The notes below the pieces were generated by a model. That model was not told the origin of the DNA. It saw nothing but the letters and a program-made list of their open reading frames with translations, and did not search any database. A DNA stretch of 64,000 nucleotides from Mycolicibacillus trivialis (lineage in GTDB: Bacteria > Actinomycetota > Actinomycetes > Mycobacteriales > Mycobacteriaceae), in assembly GCF_002102395.1 (NCBI RefSeq), contig NZ_LQPZ01000047.1, positions 1 to 64,000 on the forward strand. The letters run 5' to 3'. The position numbers were made by a program, and so were the translations under genes. The first letter of the stretch is position 1. Each line of letters opens with the position of its first letter. Positions 50,632 to 62,825 of the stretch are shown one piece after another.

Positions 50632-51744
50632 CTACGGCGTGAGCTCCCGGTATCCGTCCGCGGTGGCCACCAGCACCTGCGCGCCCGGCGGGCTGCCGCA
50701 GGCACGCTCGCAGCCGACGAAGTGGCGATGCCCGGTGGCGGGCTCATCGAGGCGGGCGGCGGCGTCGGCGCGCACGTCGGCGGCCGACCGCGCGCACCCC
50801 GGACTGCCCACGCAGGCGCTGATCGACAGCCACGGCGAGTGTGCGTCGAAGATCAGCCCCAGCGGTGCCAGCACCCGCACCACGGTGTCGGCGGCCGCTT
50901 CGTCGAGGTCGCAGATGAGCACCGAGCGCCACGGGGTCACCACCAGTGGGGCGTCGATCGCCGCGAGATACTCCGCGACCCGAGCCGACAACACCCCCAG
51001 CGGAACGGCCGCGCCCAGTGTCACCCGCCCGCCGGCCTGCTCGAGCCAGCCCACCGGCGGCCCGGCCGGTGGCGTCCAGGTCGCACCGGCCTCGGCGACC
51101 GGCTCGAGTCCGGCCAGCAGTGTTTCGGGGTCGGTGAGCTCGGCGACCCGCCACGCGTCGCCGCGGATGGTCGCGAAACGGGCCGCGAGCGCGATGAGCG
51201 TGGCCACCGCGTCGGCGGCGGGGACCCGGACTCCGGTGTCCCGTCCGGCCAGCAGCAGCGCTGCCGTGTCGGCATCGGCCCACAGCGCGGTGAGATCGGG
51301 GCGCAGCCCGGCCACGTCGCCGCGCCCGTCGTCGAGTCCGAACCAGAATCGCCCGGGCAGGTCGGCCAGTCGCGGCTCGGCCCGGATCGCGCGGTCCAAC
51401 CGGGTGACGTGGTCGCGCACGTCGGCGGTGCCGCCGACCCGCCCGCTCAGCGGTGAGGCGACGATGTTGCGGACCCGTTCGTGGCTGGCGGAAGGCAGCA
51501 GACCGGCCGCGGCCACCGCCGCGGCGACACCCGCCGGATCGGTGATGGCGCGCACCTGGACGTTCCCACGCGAGGTGAGTTCGAGTGCCGGTGAGCCGAA
51601 TTCGGCGGCTGTGCGCGCCAGCGCCGCCAACTGCGCGGCGCTGATCATCCCGCCGGGTAACCGGATCCGGGCCAGGGCGCCGTCGGCGGCCGGATGGGTC
51701 TGCCGCGCGCCGGGGCAGGCGTCGGTGTCCCGCGTACGGCTCAT
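50632..51744 (-). CDS. cobG: Precorrin-3B synthase
   Basis: CobG is the iron-sulfur mono-oxygenase of the aerobic B12 pathway, preparing precorrin-3A for ring contraction; its presence indicates the oxygen-dependent route. The 370-residue protein has a sulfite-reductase ferredoxin-like half (IRLPGGMISAAQLAALA, LELTSRGNVQVRAI) and a second half ending with the cluster cysteines CVGSPGC and CERACG. ATG 51744 starts MSRTRDTDACPG; a longer frame upstream overlaps the divergent LuxR gene and is not supported. Confidence 0.94.
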   Translation of the reverse strand: MSRTRDTDACPGARQTHPAADGALARIRLPGGMISAAQLAALARTAAEFGSPALELTSRGNVQVRAITDPAGVAAAVAAAGLLPSASHERVRNIVASPLSGRVGGTADVRDHVTRLDRAIRAEPRLADLPGRFWFGLDDGRGDVAGLRPDLTALWADADTAALLLAGRDTGVRVPAADAVATLIALAARFATIRGDAWRVAELTDPETLLAGLEPVAEAGATWTPPAGPPVGWLEQAGGRVTLGAAVPLGVLSARVAEYLAAIDAPLVVTPWRSVLICDLDEAAADTVVRVLAPLGLIFDAHSPWLSISACVGSPGCARSAADVRADAAARLDEPATGHRHFVGCERACGSPPGAQVLVATADGYRELTP

Positions 51745-51880
51745 GGCGCCCGCATCCCCTTCCCGCGTTGCCGCCCGGTAGCGCCGATCCGGGCGAACGC
51801 CCCGGCGCATCGCATCGAACTTCGTGCAGGTCACGGTAGTATTGCGGCACCCAGTCGCGCGAATCACCCCGGGGGGGCCG

Positions 51881-54529
51881 GTGGAGCAGGACGCGGTACC
51901 AGCGCCGGGTTGGCCGATGGTGGCCCGCGAGCCGGAGTTCGCCCGCGCGATGGCGGCCTTCGACGGCGTGGTCACCGGTCGCGGCGTGGCGCTGGTCGGC
52001 GAAAGCGGAGTGGGCAAGTCGACGTTGGCGCGTGGGCTGGCGGACACGCTGCAACGGCGTGGGCAGCAGGTCCGGTTCGTCCTGGGCACCCGCGGCGGCA
52101 GCGCCGTCCCGCTCGGTGCGTTCTCCCGGGCGCTGACGGTCGACACCGCCGAGGACCCCGCCGAGATGTTGGCCGAAGCCGAGCGGGCGCTGTCCCGCCA
52201 GCCGAACCTCGTGCTGGTTCTCGACGACGCCCACCTACTCGATCCGCTCTCGGCGGCGTTGGCCTACCAGCTCGCGGTGAGCGACGCGGTGCGGCTGATC
52301 GTGACGCTCGGCGCCGGAACCGATCCGCCCGACGCGGTCACCGCATTACTCAAAGAGGGACTGCTCACCGGGGTGCACCTCGCGGCGTTCACCACCGAAC
52401 AGACCGCGGTGCTCGCCCGTGCGGTCCTCGGCGGACCCGTCGAGAACCGGCTGGTCGCCGAACTGCAGCGGCGTACCGCCGGCAATCCGCTGCTGTTGCG
52501 CGGGTTGCTCAGCGCGGGACGCGAATCGGGGGTGCTGCGCCGGGTCGATGACCGCTGGGAGCTGGGCGGGCCGTTGAACGCCGACCACGAACTCCACGAC
52601 CTGCTGGAATTCCGGTTGCGGACACTGACCCACGAGGAACGTACCGCCGTCGAGGTCCTGGCGGTCGCGGAGCTGCTGGATTGGGGTGTCCTGCGGGAAC
52701 TCTGTGACGGCGAGGCGGTCGGTCGGCTGGAACGACGCGGGATGATCCATCTGGTCGCCGACGGCACGGACACGGTGGCCCGACTCAACCACCCGGTCAT
52801 CGGCGAGGTGGCGATGCGGCTGGCCGGTACGGTGCGCACCCGGGAGATCAACGGCCGGCTCGCCCACGCTTTGCGGGAGCAGCTGCGAGCGGGGTCCGGG
52901 CGGCCCCGGCTGCCCGATGCGCGCGGCGGTATCCGGCTGGCCCAGTACCTGATCCGCAGCGATCTTCCCCCCGATCTCGATGTGATCGCCACAGCGGCCG
53001 GACAGGCGTTGACGCTGTCGGACCTCCGCCACGCCGAGGAACTGGCCCGTTTCGCCGTCGCTCACGGTGGTGGTCTGGGACCCGCGCTGACCCTCGCCGA
53101 GGCGTTGAGCTGGCAGGCGCGCGGCGCGGAGGCCGACGAGGTGCTGCAGGCCGCGGAACCCGGTACGGGCGACGGACCTGCGGCGCTCAACTGGGCGGTG
53201 TTGCGATCGGCGAACCTGTTCTGGGGCTGTGGCGAGGTGGATCGAGCCCGCCGCGCCCTGGCTGCGGTGCCCGGCTACTGCGGCGACCCGGCGACGGCCG
53301 ATGGAGCGGTCGCCGCCCTTCAACTCGCATTCGCGTTCTTCACCGGCGATGTCGCCACCGCGGCCATGACCGGGCCGGCGCGCTGCGACACCGCGGCCGC
53401 GGCACCGGCGCTGGGATGGGCCGCGGCGGCAACCGTGTACGCGTTGGGCCTCACCGGCCGATTCAGCGAGGTCGCACCTGTCGTCGCGGCGGGACTGCAG
53501 GCGACCGGTGCCGGCGGCGGCGGCCCGCACCGTTTCCTGCTCGGGCTTGCCGAGGTGGCAGCCGCGACCGCGGCGGGCGACCTCGACGCCGCGGAGCAGG
53601 CGGTACGACGCTACGCCCTGATGGCGGCCGGGGTCTCGGAGGCCGACGCCCTGGTGGAGGCGATGCACGGGCTGGTCGACCAGGCCCGCGGTGCACTGCC
53701 TGCAGCGGTCGAACACCTGCGGGCGTGTCGGGCGGTCCTGCCGGGCGGCTCGGTGTGGCAACTGCCGGTGGCCGCTTGGCTGGCACAGTTCGAAGGCGCC
53801 CGTGGTGACGTTGCGGCAGCCGCCGAAGCGGTATGCCGAGCCGAGGCGGCCAACGGAGAGCACCTCGCGGTTTTCCGGCCGGAACTCGAACTGGGCCGAG
53901 CATGGGAGCAGGCGGCCCGCGGCCAGACGACCGCGGCGCGGATGCATGCCACCCGGGCCGCGCGGGCCGCCCGACGTTCCGGGATGGACACGCTCGAGCT
54001 TCGGGCGCTGCACACCTCGGTCCGCTTCGGCGACCGGGGCTGTACGCCCCGGCTGGGGCAGCTCGCGCACGCCCTGGCCACCCCGTTGGCGGCCGCGACG
54101 GCGCTCCACGCGACCGCCCTGGCGCGCCACGACGGCGACGCGCTGGACCGGGCGGCGAGCGGGTTCATCGCGACGGGCGCGCTGGCTCTGGCGGCCGACG
54201 CGGCGGCCCACGCCGCCACCGAGCACGAGCGGAACGGCGACCGGGCGAAGGCGCTGGCCTCGATGGGTCGGGCGCGGCTGGGAGCCGAGGTATGCGGGCT
54301 CGCCAGCCCGGCCGTCAGCGCGGCGATCCGGCCGCTGCCGCTCACCGGCCGCGAACGCGAGATCGCATCGCTTGCCGCAGAGGGATTGTCGAACCGCGAG
54401 ATGGCCGAACGGCTCTCACTGTCGGTGCGAACCGTCGACGGTCATCTCTACCGGATCTACACCAAACTCGGGATCGAGCACCGTGACCAGCTGGCCGCAT
54501 TGCTGGGCAGAGGACCGGTACGCCGGTGA
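51881..54529 (+). CDS. Large ATP-binding LuxR-family regulator
   Basis: An 882-residue regulator of the MalT/LAL type. It has an N-terminal AAA-like domain with Walker A GESGVGKST at 40-48 and Walker B LVLVLDDAHLLD, followed by a long helical, TPR-like sensor region, and a C-terminal LuxR helix-turn-helix, LTGREREIASLAAEGLSNREMAERLSLSVRTVDGHLYRIYTKLGI. Such proteins typically respond to an inducer through the central region. GTG 51881 is chosen, but ATG 51938 (MVAREPEF) and upstream codons are possible. It is divergent from cobG, so a link to B12 synthesis is plausible but unproved. Confidence 0.9.
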   Translation: MEQDAVPAPGWPMVAREPEFARAMAAFDGVVTGRGVALVGESGVGKSTLARGLADTLQRRGQQVRFVLGTRGGSAVPLGAFSRALTVDTAEDPAEMLAEAERALSRQPNLVLVLDDAHLLDPLSAALAYQLAVSDAVRLIVTLGAGTDPPDAVTALLKEGLLTGVHLAAFTTEQTAVLARAVLGGPVENRLVAELQRRTAGNPLLLRGLLSAGRESGVLRRVDDRWELGGPLNADHELHDLLEFRLRTLTHEERTAVEVLAVAELLDWGVLRELCDGEAVGRLERRGMIHLVADGTDTVARLNHPVIGEVAMRLAGTVRTREINGRLAHALREQLRAGSGRPRLPDARGGIRLAQYLIRSDLPPDLDVIATAAGQALTLSDLRHAEELARFAVAHGGGLGPALTLAEALSWQARGAEADEVLQAAEPGTGDGPAALNWAVLRSANLFWGCGEVDRARRALAAVPGYCGDPATADGAVAALQLAFAFFTGDVATAAMTGPARCDTAAAAPALGWAAAATVYALGLTGRFSEVAPVVAAGLQATGAGGGGPHRFLLGLAEVAAATAAGDLDAAEQAVRRYALMAAGVSEADALVEAMHGLVDQARGALPAAVEHLRACRAVLPGGSVWQLPVAAWLAQFEGARGDVAAAAEAVCRAEAANGEHLAVFRPELELGRAWEQAARGQTTAARMHATRAARAARRSGMDTLELRALHTSVRFGDRGCTPRLGQLAHALATPLAAATALHATALARHDGDALDRAASGFIATGALALAADAAAHAATEHERNGDRAKALASMGRARLGAEVCGLASPAVSAAIRPLPLTGREREIASLAAEGLSNREMAERLSLSVRTVDGHLYRIYTKLGIEHRDQLAALLGRGPVRR

Positions 54530-54593
54530 GCCCCGCGTTCAATTCTGCTGGCTTTGCGGCACGCCTCGGCGCCGCAGGGTAAGAATTGTGGTG

Positions 54594-54624
54594 TCGAATT
54601 CCTCTGTCTGGATGAGGAATTCGA
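54594..54624. terminator. 11-bp hairpin between convergent LuxR genes
   Basis: TCGAATTCCTC 54594-54604 pairs perfectly with GAGGAATTCGA 54614-54624 around a nine-base loop. It lies 65 bases after the large LuxR gene and 100 bases beyond the stop of the smaller one, in the AT-rich gap between the two convergent ends. A bidirectional terminator is the simplest reading, although no immediate T-run follows. Confidence 0.45.
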
Positions 54625-54725
54625 TCGGTAGCGGTGCTTTTCTTGTGGAAGAACTTCGCAAGGAAAGGAATTCAACATGTTTCAGGTTTTTCCGGCACGC
54701 CGGGTGCGTGCAACCGCCCATCGGA

Positions 54726-55889
54726 TCAGTCGACGGCGGGGCTCGACACTGTACGTCCCGCAACGTGAACCGAATTTTCTTGAGGCGGCCCGGATGGCAC
54801 GCGAGATGGGTCACTTGTGACGTCACGATTTCTCGCGGCGTCACGGTCCGGCTCGTGCTGAAGCAGGAGCCGGACCAGGTCCGCTTGACGATGGGTGTCG
54901 GTTTTGTCGAAAACGTGCTGCAGATGGGTTTTCACGGTTGCCAGCGAGACCGACAGGGTTTCGGCTATCGATTTGGGGTCGCCGCCTTGGGCGACAAGGA
55001 CGGCAACCTGGGCTTCACTTACGGTCAAACCGTAGAGTTCGCGCAGTAACGTCGCGCTCGGTACTCGTTCGACGTCGGGGTCGACGATGACGACCATCCG
55101 CCGCCACGAAGAGCGCTGGTCCTCCACGGTGGAGGTCATCGGCACCACGTGCAGGACGTATGCCCGCTTCCCGGACGGCCGGGCGCACAGGAACGTACCG
55201 GTGGGCTCCCTTGAGTCGCGCTGCGAGGATTCCAGTTTCGCCAAACTGATTCGTAGGCCGTCATCGCGACGCAGCAAGCGCTCCGCTTCGGAGTTGGCGT
55301 AGACGACACCACGTCCGGCCGCGAGGATGAGGATCCCGCGCTGCAGGGACTCGCACACCTGGCTCAAGTCGCTGTTGCGGTAGCCGAGGTCATCGAGGTG
55401 CTGTCGGGTTCGGAACGCCTGCGCCAGATGCGGCGCCAGAGAACACAGCAACGCGGTGGGGTCGGTCGGCCCGGCTACGCCCGAGCGTTTCGGCAATCGC
55501 AGCGCCAGGGTCGCCGCTGTCGGGGCGCCGGTGAGATGCAGGAAGTAGATCTCGTCGAACGCGTTCGGTCGACACCAGTCGGCGTCGATTTCGGTCCGGC
55601 CGACTTTTCCGACCATCTCAGATCGGGTACGCAGCGTGCCGACCGGACCGGATTCGACCGTCGCCATGATCGGGTCCCGCAACGCGTAGTGGGCGTTGTA
55701 AGCCTGCGCTGCGGAAAACGGCAGGTTCGCATGTTCGATGCGGCGCGGTCCACCGTCGCGGTGGACCACCAGGGCCGTATCGGATTGATCGACCGCACGT
55801 CCGATGTCGGCGAGCACCCCATCCCACAGCGACGGTGTCAAAACCGTTGCGTGTATCCCGGATACCAGCCGGGAGAAGTCCTCGAACAT
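54726..55889 (-). CDS. LuxR-family transcriptional regulator
   Basis: A 387-residue regulator. The N-terminal 200 residues are PAS/GAF-like (SDTALVVHRDGGPRRIEHANLPFSAAQAYNAHYALRDPI), a second sensor segment includes LQRGILILAAGRGVVYANSEAERLLRRDDGLRI, and the C-terminus is a LuxR-type helix-turn-helix (LYGLTVSEAQVAVLVAQGGDPKSIAETLSVSLATVKTHLQHVFDKTDTHRQADLVRLLLQHE). ATG 55889 (MFEDFSRLVSGIHATV) is a reasonable start. It follows the SnoaL-like gene by 25 bases on the same strand and is likely cotranscribed. The stimulus is unknown. Confidence 0.9.
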   Translation of the reverse strand: MFEDFSRLVSGIHATVLTPSLWDGVLADIGRAVDQSDTALVVHRDGGPRRIEHANLPFSAAQAYNAHYALRDPIMATVESGPVGTLRTRSEMVGKVGRTEIDADWCRPNAFDEIYFLHLTGAPTAATLALRLPKRSGVAGPTDPTALLCSLAPHLAQAFRTRQHLDDLGYRNSDLSQVCESLQRGILILAAGRGVVYANSEAERLLRRDDGLRISLAKLESSQRDSREPTGTFLCARPSGKRAYVLHVVPMTSTVEDQRSSWRRMVVIVDPDVERVPSATLLRELYGLTVSEAQVAVLVAQGGDPKSIAETLSVSLATVKTHLQHVFDKTDTHRQADLVRLLLQHEPDRDAARNRDVTSDPSRVPSGPPQENSVHVAGRTVSSPAVD

Positions 55890-55914
55890 GGCGAGTGGCT
55901 GAGCCGACGCTCCG

Positions 55915-56295
55915 TCAGGTTTGCAGCCTGGCGATCTTCGCGGTGTCGCCGAAGAGGTCACTGCGGACGACCTTGCCCGAGCCGTCGAATTCGAGCACTT
56001 GGGCGAACGGCGTCTCCGCGGTGCCCTGGGCGTTGGTGAACCGCTGCGTCCCCAAGGCGACGACACGCTCGCCAGCCTCGAGGTAGGTGTTCGGCTCGAG
56101 TATGACGCTGGTCCAGTATTCCGGGATCCGGGTCATCATGTCGATGATGGCGTCGGAGCCGTGCAGCGCGCCGCCGAGGGGCACCTCGTCGGAGGAGTGC
56201 CAGACGGCGTCATCGGCGAACAGATCCTTCATGCCCGCCACGTCGCCGGCGTGGAACATCTCGTAGGCCTTCTTGACGGTGTCGGTGTGTGACAT
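55915..56295 (-). CDS. SnoaL-like / NTF2-fold protein
   Basis: A 126-residue protein of the SnoaL/NTF2-like superfamily. AYEMFHAGDVAGMKDLFADDAVWHSSDEVPLGGALHGSDAIIDMM is the typical N-terminal helix and pocket, and the remaining strands contain AQVLEFDGSGKVVRSDLFGDT. Members act as isomerases, cyclases or ligand-binding proteins, and function cannot be predicted from fold alone. The ATG is preceded by GAGGAGGG seven bases away. It is divergent from cobN and lies upstream of the LuxR gene. Confidence 0.88.
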   Translation of the reverse strand: MSHTDTVKKAYEMFHAGDVAGMKDLFADDAVWHSSDEVPLGGALHGSDAIIDMMTRIPEYWTSVILEPNTYLEAGERVVALGTQRFTNAQGTAETPFAQVLEFDGSGKVVRSDLFGDTAKIARLQT

Positions 56296-56497
56296 CGGGT
56301 GTCCCTCCTCGGCTGGATCCGGACCGACGTTCTTTCGGTGTTGCTGACGTTTTGACTATCGTGCGGGCCGCGTCCGCGGCGTAGAGCAGTCGGCTACCCG
56401 ATTTCTCGGCATCGCCGGCCCGGTCTCACCCGTTCGGATGAGATCGCGGAGCGATCAGGGTGGCGCGGCACCGGCGGCGGTGGGGTAGGAATTAGGC

Positions 56498-60094
<3,597 letters not shown>

Positions 60095-60113
60095 CCGGCG
60101 AACCCGGCCGAAC

Positions 60114-60130
60114 CGGATCGCATCGATCCG
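60114..60130. promoter_or_regulatory. 17-bp palindrome upstream of the monooxygenase gene
   Basis: CGGATCGCATCGATCCG is a perfect 7+3+7 palindrome between cobN and the monooxygenase gene, 68 bases before its ATG. This is a size and symmetry common to dimeric regulator operators; no regulator gene lies alongside. Confidence 0.4.
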
Positions 60131-60198
60131 CACGTGAGCCCCGGACAACGGTGGCATCATCGGCGGCAGCACCTGGCTTCACCCGACGGGAGGGTCAG

Positions 60199-61659
60199 AT
60201 GGGCGACACCAGGCCTCGACCGGTGCGCGTCGCGATCATCGGGGCGGGCATGTCCGGGCTGTGTATGGCGATCAAGCTGCGCGACGCCGGCATCGACACG
60301 TTCACCGTGTTCGAACAGGCCGACGACGTCGGCGGAACCTGGCGGGACAACACCTATCCCGGCTTGACCTGCGACGTCCCGTCCCGCTATTACAGCTACT
60401 CGTTTCGGCCGAACCCGGACTGGTCGCGGCTGCTGCCGCCCGGGGACGAGATCCAGGCCTATTTCCAGCAGGTCGCCGACGAGCGCGGTATCCGGGCGCA
60501 CATCCGGTTCAACACCGCGGTGACCTCGGCGCGCTACCGCGAGCAACGCTGGTGGCTGACCACCGGCGACGGCGCGGAGGAAGCCTTCGACGTGCTGGTC
60601 ACCGCGACCGGGGTGCTGCGGGTTCCCCGCCACCCCGACATCGCCGGCCGGGAGTCGTTCGCCGGGCCGGCGTTTCACTCCGCGCGCTGGGATCACAGCG
60701 TGCCCTTGACCGACAAGCGGATCGGGGTGATCGGCACCGGCTCCACCGGTGTGCAGATCGTCGCCGAACTCGGTGGCAACGTGCGACAGCTGACCATGTT
60801 CCAGCGCACCCCGCAGTGGATCTACCCGATGCCCAACCCGCGCTACTCGGCGCTGAGCCGGGCGGTGCTGCGCCGGTGGCCGGCGTTGAGCACGGTGGGC
60901 TACCGGGGGTGGGGCGCCTTCTTCCGGTCCCTGTTCGGGCGGGCGGTGGTCCAGCCCGGGGCACAGCGGCGCATCGTCCAGGCGGTATGCCGATGGAACC
61001 TGCGCCTGTCGGTACGCGACCCGCAGTTGCGGGCCAAGTTGACCCCGACCGATCAGCCGTTGTGCAAGCGGCTGATCGCCGCCGGGCACTTCTACCGGGC
61101 GGTGCAGAAGCCCGATGTGCACCTGGTCACCGACTCGATCGAGCGCATCGAGCCGCGCGGTGTGGTCACCGCCGACGGCGCGCTGCACGAACTGGATGTG
61201 TTGGTTTACGCCACCGGATTCGACGCCCGGGCCTATGTGCGCCCGATGCAGGTGACCGGCGAGCAGGACCGCAGCCTCGATGAGGTGTGGGCCGAGGGCC
61301 CGCACGCCTACCGCTCGGTGGCGGTGCCCGGGTTCCCCAACCTGTTCATGTTGATGGGGCCGCATTCACCGATCGGCAACCAGTCGCTGGTGCCGATCGC
61401 CGAGGATCAGGCGGACTACGCGCTGTGGTGGATCAACCGGATCCGCAGCGGCGCGATCACCGCCGCGGCGCCCACCGAACGCGCAACCGTGCGCTACAAC
61501 GACGAGATGAAATCCGCCATGCCGCAGACGGTCTGGGTTACCGGTTGTAACAGCTGGTATCTGGGCAAGGACGGCCTTCCAGAGCTGTTCCCGTGGACCC
61601 CGCAACGCCACCGCGAGTTGTTGCGCCGGCCGGAGCTCGCCGATTTCGAGGTGCGCTGA
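60199..61659 (+). CDS. FAD-dependent monooxygenase, Baeyer-Villiger type
   Basis: A 486-residue flavoprotein. VAIIGAGMSGLCMAIKL at 10-26 binds FAD, FAGPAFHSARWD fits the Baeyer-Villiger monooxygenase signature FxGxxxHxxxWD, and IGVIGTGSTGVQIVAEL binds NADPH. DDVGGTWRDNTYPGLTCDVPSRYYSYSF is the common N-terminal block. Mycobacteria have many such enzymes, including ketone- and ethionamide-type oxidases; the substrate here is unknown. GGGAGGG lies four bases before ATG 60199. A palindrome upstream may bind a regulator. Confidence 0.93.
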   Translation: MGDTRPRPVRVAIIGAGMSGLCMAIKLRDAGIDTFTVFEQADDVGGTWRDNTYPGLTCDVPSRYYSYSFRPNPDWSRLLPPGDEIQAYFQQVADERGIRAHIRFNTAVTSARYREQRWWLTTGDGAEEAFDVLVTATGVLRVPRHPDIAGRESFAGPAFHSARWDHSVPLTDKRIGVIGTGSTGVQIVAELGGNVRQLTMFQRTPQWIYPMPNPRYSALSRAVLRRWPALSTVGYRGWGAFFRSLFGRAVVQPGAQRRIVQAVCRWNLRLSVRDPQLRAKLTPTDQPLCKRLIAAGHFYRAVQKPDVHLVTDSIERIEPRGVVTADGALHELDVLVYATGFDARAYVRPMQVTGEQDRSLDEVWAEGPHAYRSVAVPGFPNLFMLMGPHSPIGNQSLVPIAEDQADYALWWINRIRSGAITAAAPTERATVRYNDEMKSAMPQTVWVTGCNSWYLGKDGLPELFPWTPQRHRELLRRPELADFEVR

Positions 61660-61664
61660 CCGGG

Positions 61665-61670
61665 TAGGTT
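61665..61670 (+). promoter_or_regulatory. -10 box, probable leaderless promoter
   Basis: TAGGTT ends six bases before GTG 61677. Confidence 0.5.
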
Positions 61671-61676
61671 GGGGTC

Positions 61677-62057
61677 GTGGCCCCGACTTTCGCTGAGGTT
61701 TCTCGCGCCGATTACATCCTGCTGACCACCTTCACCAAGGACGGCCGACCCAAGCCGACGCCGATCTGGGCCGCTCCCGACGGCGACCGGCTGCTGGTGA
61801 TCACCCGGGCCGACGCCTGGAAGGTCAAGCGGATCCGTAACACCGCGCGGGTGACCCTGGCTCCCTGTGATGTGCGCGGTCGCCCCAGGGGGGCTGCCGT
61901 GGAGGCCGTCGCCGCGATCCTCGATCCGGCCGAGACCGGCGCCGTCTACGACGCGCTCGGCAAGCGCTACGGATTGATGGGACGGGCCTTCAACTTCGTC
62001 AGCAAACTACGCGGCGGCATGCGCAACAACATCGGGCTCGAACTGCGGGCCGCCTGA
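61677..62057 (+). CDS. PPOX-class F420-dependent oxidoreductase (Rv2061c-like)
   Basis: A 126-residue FDOR-B split-barrel protein. ADYILLTTFTKDGRPKPTPIWAAPDGDRLLVITRADAWKVKRIRNTARVTLAPCDVRGRPRG has the F420- or flavin-binding pattern, with the conserved TxxxDGRP and KVKRIR positions. A hydrophobic C-terminus follows. Related mycobacterial proteins reduce diverse substrates or bind haem or F420; the specific reaction is unknown. It follows the monooxygenase gene by 17 bases and has its own -10 box. Confidence 0.9.
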   Translation: MAPTFAEVSRADYILLTTFTKDGRPKPTPIWAAPDGDRLLVITRADAWKVKRIRNTARVTLAPCDVRGRPRGAAVEAVAAILDPAETGAVYDALGKRYGLMGRAFNFVSKLRGGMRNNIGLELRAA

Positions 62058-62063
62058 GCGGTC

Positions 62064-62759
62064 CTAAGCGGGCAGGTGCTCGCCGAAGAAGGCGAACACC
62101 CGCCGCCAGGCGTCCTCGGTGGCGGCCTCGTTGTAGCCGAACCCGGCGATCCGCAGCAGTGGTTGGGCGGGCAGCCGGTTGGCGAAGCTGTGCCCGGCCC
62201 CCGGGTACGCCTTGATGTCGGCGGTCACGTTGTTGGCCTCGACGGCGCGCTGCAGTCGGGCCGGCGCGCCGATCCCGTACGGGTCGCGCCGGCCGAAGCT
62301 GGCCACCACCGGGCAGGCGCCGCTGAGCGCTTCGTCGAGTCGGCGCGGCAGCGGGGTGCCGTAGAACGGTGCGGTCGCGGCGAACCCCTGCGGCGCGAGC
62401 ACCAGCGCGAACTGCCCGCCCATGCAGAATCCGGCCACCGCGACCCGCCCGGAACACTCCGGCAGCGCCCGCAGATGATCGCGGGTGGCGAGGATGTCAT
62501 CGAGTGCACGGCCGCGCTGGGTCAGCAATTCGCGGAAGACCCGCGGGATGCAGCGCGCCCGCCCGCCCCGGGCGTACAGGTTCGGGGTGATGGCCAGATA
62601 GCCCGCCGCCGCGATGCGCGCCGAGATCGCTTCTTTGTCCGGCCCGTAGCCGAAGGCGTCGTGGATCACCACCACGCCGGGAAAGGGCCCGTCGCCGGCG
62701 GGCCGGTCCAGCAGGGCATCGATGGGACCGTCCGGGCAATCCACGGTGATAGTCGTCAC
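62064..62759 (-). CDS. Dienelactone hydrolase family protein (Rv2054-like)
   Basis: A 231-residue alpha/beta hydrolase of the dienelactone hydrolase type. GVVVIHDAFGYGPDKEAISARIAAAGYLAITPNLYARGG is the N-terminal block, VAVAGFCMGGQFAL carries the cysteine nucleophile in the GxCxGG elbow, SFGRRDPYGIG the acid, and YPGAGHSFANR the histidine. GTG 62759 is preferred because minus-strand TACGTT at 62767-62772 ends seven bases before it; TTG 62768 is an alternative. The substrate is unknown. Confidence 0.92.
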   Translation of the reverse strand: MTTITVDCPDGPIDALLDRPAGDGPFPGVVVIHDAFGYGPDKEAISARIAAAGYLAITPNLYARGGRARCIPRVFRELLTQRGRALDDILATRDHLRALPECSGRVAVAGFCMGGQFALVLAPQGFAATAPFYGTPLPRRLDEALSGACPVVASFGRRDPYGIGAPARLQRAVEANNVTADIKAYPGAGHSFANRLPAQPLLRIAGFGYNEAATEDAWRRVFAFFGEHLPA

Positions 62760-62766
62760 AGCAGTC

Positions 62767-62772
62767 AACGTA
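62767..62772 (-). promoter_or_regulatory. -10 box of the dienelactone hydrolase gene
   Basis: TACGTT on the minus strand, seven bases before GTG 62759. Confidence 0.5.
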
Positions 62773-62825
62773 GGCGTTCACCGCGCGCCGCGGAACCCCG
62801 GCGGACGGCCCGACGTTGTCCTCAC

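Noticed and set aside
51871..51877. A run of seven G as a possible phase-variable tract before the large LuxR gene
   Set aside because: With the start at 51881 the run is non-coding, and seven is common in DNA of this composition; only if translation begins upstream would slippage matter.
40107..56497. An adenosylcobalamin riboswitch near the cob genes
   Set aside because: I looked in the upstream regions of cobG, cobN and the cobLMK operon for the B12-box core and found no convincing match.
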